From NCBI RefSeq assembly GCF_002270055.1, contig NZ_NIBG01000004.1, positions 116,782 to 180,781 of the forward strand: a stretch of DNA of 64,000 bases. Reading direction: 5' to 3'. The DNA comes from Anaeromicrobium sediminis. GTDB lineage: Bacteria > Bacillota > Clostridia > Peptostreptococcales > Thermotaleaceae. Position numbers and translations under genes: made by a program. The notes beneath the pieces are model-generated. The model ran no database searches. It was not told the origin of the DNA and worked only from the letters and a program-made list of their open reading frames with translations. Every line of letters begins with the position of its first letter. Within the stretch, counting starts at the first letter, position 1. Below are positions 60,636-64,000 of the stretch, one piece after another.

Positions 60636-61973
60636 TTATCTCTTCAAATTAATAAGCTCCTGTATCATTTCATCAGCAGTAGTAATTATTCTACTATTTG
60701 CCTGAAATCCTCTTTGAGCTATTACCATTTCTGTAAATTCACTTGAAAGGTCTACATTTGACATTTCAAGAAATCCTACACTTAAAGTTCCTGCACCTTG
60801 AGTCCCTGGAGCATATGCTTGATTAAAATCTCCAGAGTTAGCTGTGGCCATAAAAAGGTTATTTCCTACCCTTTCAAGTCCTGCAGGATTTGAAAATGTT
60901 GCAAGACTCATCATGCCAAGCGGTTGCTGTTGACCATTAGAATATACTCCCATAATCACTCCATCTGCCCCTATATAAAAATCATTAAGTTCTGCTGAAG
61001 GATACCCATCCACATTAAGGGGGTTAACAGAACTTTCTGCATCATACATAGATACGGATTCAAAATCTATAGTCATAGTAAAGGAACCTGTTCCTGTACT
61101 TGAATCAGGTGTAACTTCTACATCTACTTTCGTATCAAATCCATCTTCTTCAACGATATTCCCGTCTTTATCAAATTTTATATATCCACTAGATGAAGAA
61201 GAACCATCAGAAGGCATTTCCCAATACCATGTAGTTACAGGATTATCTGGATCACTATCGTCCACATAACATTTTGTAAAGTTCACATCTACTTCATAGT
61301 CATTTCCTAAATCATCATATGCAGTAAAAGGCATGGTAAAATCAGCAGTTTCAGGTGGTGTTCCTATATCACTTGTACCACTTCCCTTTGGTGATTCAGA
61401 AGCATCTAAATTCCCATTTAAAACTACATTTTCAGTAGCTTTTGGAGCTATATTATTCTTATTTTTGTTATATTCATCAGAAAAGATATTTATAGGTTCT
61501 GGATCTTTAGTGGTATCAAATACATAAGTTCCATCAGGAAGAGCCTCATACTCCTGCCATCCACATACATAAAGTCCATCTGCCGTCACAAGATTTCCAT
61601 CCGTATCTAGACCAAAGTTTCCTGCTCTTGTGAACATATATGCGCCACTTGGGTCTTGAACAATAAAATATCCATCTCCATCAATGGCAAAGTCAGTTGT
61701 ACCTCCTGTAAGTTGCATACTTCCTTGTGTATTGATAGTATTTATAGAACTTACTGTTACACCATGTCCTAATTGCATTGGATTTGTTCCCCCACGTCCA
61801 CTATCACTAGGAGCAGTTGCTCCATTAAGAGTTTGACTATAAACTTCTTCAAAGCTTACCGTTTGAGCTTTATATCCTACCGTATTTATGTTAGCTATAT
61901 TATTACTTATTACATCTAATTTCACTTGGTGGGCTTGCATACCTGATACGCCCGAATACATGGCACTCATCAT
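60636..61973 (-). CDS. flgE: Flagellar hook protein FlgE
   Basis: 445 residues: N-terminal MYSGVSGMQAHQVKLDVISNNIANINTVGYKAQ, FAIDGDGYFIVQDPSGAYMFTRAGNF in the core, and C-terminal NVDLSSEFTEMVIAQRGFQANSRIITTADEMIQELINL. It polymerises into the hook. It is encoded between flgD and the flgK genes. Confidence 0.96.
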   Translation of the reverse strand: MMSAMYSGVSGMQAHQVKLDVISNNIANINTVGYKAQTVSFEEVYSQTLNGATAPSDSGRGGTNPMQLGHGVTVSSINTINTQGSMQLTGGTTDFAIDGDGYFIVQDPSGAYMFTRAGNFGLDTDGNLVTADGLYVCGWQEYEALPDGTYVFDTTKDPEPINIFSDEYNKNKNNIAPKATENVVLNGNLDASESPKGSGTSDIGTPPETADFTMPFTAYDDLGNDYEVDVNFTKCYVDDSDPDNPVTTWYWEMPSDGSSSSSGYIKFDKDGNIVEEDGFDTKVDVEVTPDSSTGTGSFTMTIDFESVSMYDAESSVNPLNVDGYPSAELNDFYIGADGVIMGVYSNGQQQPLGMMSLATFSNPAGLERVGNNLFMATANSGDFNQAYAPGTQGAGTLSVGFLEMSNVDLSSEFTEMVIAQRGFQANSRIITTADEMIQELINLKR

Positions 61974-62020
61974 TTTTAAACACCTGCCTTATTAAGGATA
62001 AAAGTTTTTATAAAGTAAAA

Positions 62021-62491
62021 TTAAAGGGTATTTTCTGTTCCTTCTTCAGGTGATTCATCTCCATTATTATCCCCGTCACCCGCTTGTGGTTCCTTTACCT
62101 CCATTACAAGATTAGTATCAATCTCTTTTCCATTTACAGAAATATATGCACTTCCGTTTTGATAAACTACAGAGTCTACTGTTCCTTCTGCTACAGTTTG
62201 AAGTCCAGTTGATTGGTCAATATCTAAATATGTAACTGTCTTTCCCATCATGGAAAAGGCCTCCATGGAATCTAGACGTCCATTCATCATTTGCATTTGC
62301 TCAAGAGCACTAAATTCTGCAAGTTGAGCTATATATTCTGTATCATCCATAGGTTCTAGAGGGTCCTGATATTTAAGCTGTGTCATTAAAAGTTCTAAAA
62401 ATTCATCCTGGCCTAATTCATCATTTGCACTTGGTGGATTTAGATTTGTTGGTTGTATTATCATATCTTGATTTGTCACCGATTGAATCAT
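62021..62491 (-). CDS. flgD: Flagellar hook-assembly scaffold FlgD
   Basis: About 156 residues. The conserved core is LGQDEFLELLMTQLKYQDPLEPMDDTEYIAQLAEFSALEQMQMMN, followed by a short beta domain (VTYLDIDQSTGLQTVAEGTVDSVVYQNGS) and an acidic tail. The ATG after GAGG (MIQSVT) is chosen. It is the first gene of this late flagellar unit, followed by flgE. Confidence 0.95.
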   Translation of the reverse strand: MIQSVTNQDMIIQPTNLNPPSANDELGQDEFLELLMTQLKYQDPLEPMDDTEYIAQLAEFSALEQMQMMNGRLDSMEAFSMMGKTVTYLDIDQSTGLQTVAEGTVDSVVYQNGSAYISVNGKEIDTNLVMEVKEPQAGDGDNNGDESPEEGTENTL

Positions 62492-62608
62492 TATCAATAC
62501 CTCGCTTCTTCCCTCATTTTTTATTTATACTTTATAAAAAAAGCTTGGTATAATTTTGGGATAAATTTGATAAATAATTTAGGAATATGAGAAATTGTGA
62601 AATACAAA

Positions 62609-62646
62609 AAAATAGGAGAAAAGCATTTATGCTTTTCTCCTATTTT
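62609..62646 (-). terminator. Terminator of the GyrI-like gene
   Basis: AAAATAGGAGAAAAGCAT pairs perfectly with its complement around TT, followed by TTTTTG on the minus strand. Confidence 0.9.
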
Positions 62647-62694
62647 CTATGTTTAAATTGACTTATTCATTTTTCATATTTTATATTAAAACTA

Positions 62695-63330
62695 TTATAT
62701 ACTATATTCTTGTTCTACTTGAAATCTCAATACGGTTTTCAATTTTTCTGGCTTCGTTTTTCTAGCATCATTTAAATAAATCTCTCTGTGCTTCATAGAA
62801 ATTCTTTTAATATTATTTTCAGTGCAATATTCTTTCATCAACTGAAAACTTTGAGGTTCATCATCATAAGAACCTAGATGTAATATCTGTACACAATCAC
62901 CTTCACATATTGTCTTAAATTCAACTTGTTCTAATAATTTATTGGGCTTTTTTTCTTTAGTTAGCTCTATTATATTACTAGCTAAATCTTCAGTTACAAA
63001 ACTCGGCTGTCTAATCATTAGCTCAAAGGCTAAATTGTCCTTATCTAAAACGCCTTCAACATATTTAGTTTTATCTGCTATATCCCATACACCTTCAAGA
63101 GGATATACAGTATATTCATAATATCCACCAGGTGGATTATCCCATTTGTATGACATTCTTACGGTATATGCTAGGGAATATAGAGCAGAAATATATTCTT
63201 CAAAGGCTTTATTATTAGGGTTACCTTGTCCTTTGATCGTAAAATATTTAAAAGGTGGTATATTGATTAATTCAGGTTTTCCTTTTGGAACATAAATATT
63301 CTTCTCATGTTTTCTCCATTCCTTTTTCAT
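62695..63330 (-). CDS. GyrI-like small-molecule-binding domain protein
   Basis: 211 residues of the GyrI-like/SOUL-related effector-domain family without a DNA-binding part. Features are INIPPFKYFTIKGQGNPNN near residue 20, EYTVYPLEGVWDI, and GDCVQILHLGSYDDEPQSFQLMKEYCTEN with REIYLNDARKTKPEKLKTVLRFQV at the end. Such stand-alone proteins bind or hydrolyse small hydrophobic or reactive compounds. The ATG follows AAAGGAG. Single gene. Confidence 0.9.
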   Translation of the reverse strand: MKKEWRKHEKNIYVPKGKPELINIPPFKYFTIKGQGNPNNKAFEEYISALYSLAYTVRMSYKWDNPPGGYYEYTVYPLEGVWDIADKTKYVEGVLDKDNLAFELMIRQPSFVTEDLASNIIELTKEKKPNKLLEQVEFKTICEGDCVQILHLGSYDDEPQSFQLMKEYCTENNIKRISMKHREIYLNDARKTKPEKLKTVLRFQVEQEYSI

Positions 63331-63593
63331 AACTTCAGAACTCCTTTTTTATGTATATGGTAACAAATTATATATGTCAGCTGTATGTCATATTATAAAA
63401 ATTATTTATATCTTTCTTTAAATAATATTACAAATATTATAATAAAAAATACCTACACATTTTCATATGATTTCCTTATGGTAGACAGAAAAATATAGCC
63501 TTTTAACCTTTCCCCTATGGAGCAGATTTTATGTAAAATGTGTGGATATTCAAGGCAATTTTCATATTTTTCAGATAATTCTTGCTTTTCCTA
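63331..63593. other. Intergenic region upstream of the APC leader
   Basis: No ORF with a ribosome site and no recognisable RNA element; it contains the promoter region of the divergent GyrI-like gene. Confidence 0.4.
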
Positions 63594-63622
63594 TTGCATA
63601 AATAAGAAAAACATTGTATAAT
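63594..63622 (+). promoter_or_regulatory. Sigma-A promoter of the APC permease leader
   Basis: TTGCAT, 17 bp, TATAAT, with predicted start near 63629. Confidence 0.75.
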
Positions 63623-63656
63623 ATTACCAATAAATGTAATAAACCAGCAGACAAAG

Positions 63657-63704
63657 GCGTTAACAAAAAGGAACTATGCTCCTTCATTTGTTGATGCTTT
63701 TTTT
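63657..63704 (+). promoter_or_regulatory. Leader terminator ahead of the APC permease
   Basis: GCGTTAACAAA pairs with TTTGTTGATGC (two wobble pairs) around an AAGGA/TCCTT inner hairpin, then a seven-T tract. No gene lies between the promoter and this terminator. It is therefore either an attenuator for the permease 176 bp downstream or the end of a ~75-nt small RNA. Confidence 0.7.
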
Positions 63705-63879
63705 ATTTAAGATTTAGAAAACTGCAAATAATATGAATCTAAAGATGTCTATTATAAATGACAATTATAGCAAATACAAAAGATAACAAATTGAAACTTA
63801 TTCATCTATAATTTACATATATTTTAGGATAATCTTTGTTCATTATTAAACGATTGCAGAAATTAAGAGGAGTGAATTT

Positions 63880-64000
63880 ATGGCAAATACTAATTTTGAA
63901 AGAGTTTTATCAAGAAAAGATGTTTTAGCTTTGGCTTTTGGAGCTATGATTGGTTGGGGTTGGGTAGTTTTAGCAGGGAGCTGGGTAGAAAGGGCTGGTG
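63880..64000 (+). CDS. APC-superfamily amino acid permease, 5' part only
   Basis: ATG with GAGGAG upstream opens a frame that runs off the window end. The first 40 residues contain RVLSRKDVLALAFGAMIGWG and VVLAGSWV, the typical TM1 of an APC amino acid/polyamine permease (unwound GAMIGWGW). Substrate unknown. Confidence 0.85.
   Translation, partial: MANTNFERVLSRKDVLALAFGAMIGWGWVVLAGSWVERAG

Noticed and set aside
1-64000. CRISPR arrays, tRNA or rRNA genes
   Set aside because: No regularly spaced direct repeats, cloverleaf sequences or rRNA signatures were found while reading the window.

Overview
The window is AT-rich DNA from an anaerobic, motile, low-GC Clostridia-type bacterium. Evidence: strong GGAGG ribosome sites, frequent TTG/GTG starts, T-tract intrinsic terminators, multiple ETF/FAD-oxidase genes, Na+-coupled amino acid symporters, an NhaC antiporter and a single-flagellin motility locus. 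No rRNA, tRNA, CRISPR array, insertion sequence or phage gene was seen. The species cannot be named from the sequence.

Layout. 0.3-8.7 kb: a GntR regulator, a small membrane protein, an FG-GAP-like protein, a two-gene RND efflux operon preceded by a candidate leader-peptide attenuator, and a helical DUF2935-like protein. 8.8-22.2 kb: a large minus-strand catabolic operon (BCCT transporter, YgcW-like SDR, FGGY kinase, YgcU-like FAD oxidase, YgcR/YgcQ-like ETF, then a second FAD oxidase with a canonical ETF), a divergent second BCCT transporter, and a GlpP/YgcP-family antiterminator gene. Both BCCT genes have a promoter followed by a short leader ending in an intrinsic terminator, and the two leaders share one architecture. 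I read this as an antitermination-controlled version of the little-studied E. coli ygc cluster. 22.4-29.4 kb: an NtrB/NtrC-type sigma-54 system with an SSS transporter, followed by a nitrilase-family amidohydrolase and an AGCS symporter. Paired ACGCA-N6-TGCGT sites 21 bp apart precede two -24/-12 promoters.

29.4-40.1 kb: small transport/regulation modules: AraC with an EamA exporter, MerR with a MATE exporter (classic 19-bp spacer promoter), a PAS histidine kinase, NhaC with AraC, a LysM/SnoaL secreted protein, and MarR with DUF2798. 40.1-48.6 kb: a sulfur (possibly selenium) module: a YeeE/YedE transporter, a CoA-disulfide-reductase/rhodanese fusion, an AGCS-like symporter, a LysR regulator, a split YeeE transporter with TusA fused to one half, a Cys-rich small protein and a double 4Fe-4S protein. 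48.8-51.8 kb: a SigZ-like ECF sigma factor and an OmpR/histidine kinase pair.

51.8-62.5 kb: a minus-strand flagellar locus reading flgD, flgE, two tandem flgK, flgL, an OmpR-type regulator, fliD, a FliT-like chaperone and flagellin (likely sigma-28 promoter). 62.7-64 kb: a GyrI-like protein, then a promoter-leader-terminator unit ahead of an APC amino acid permease cut by the window end.
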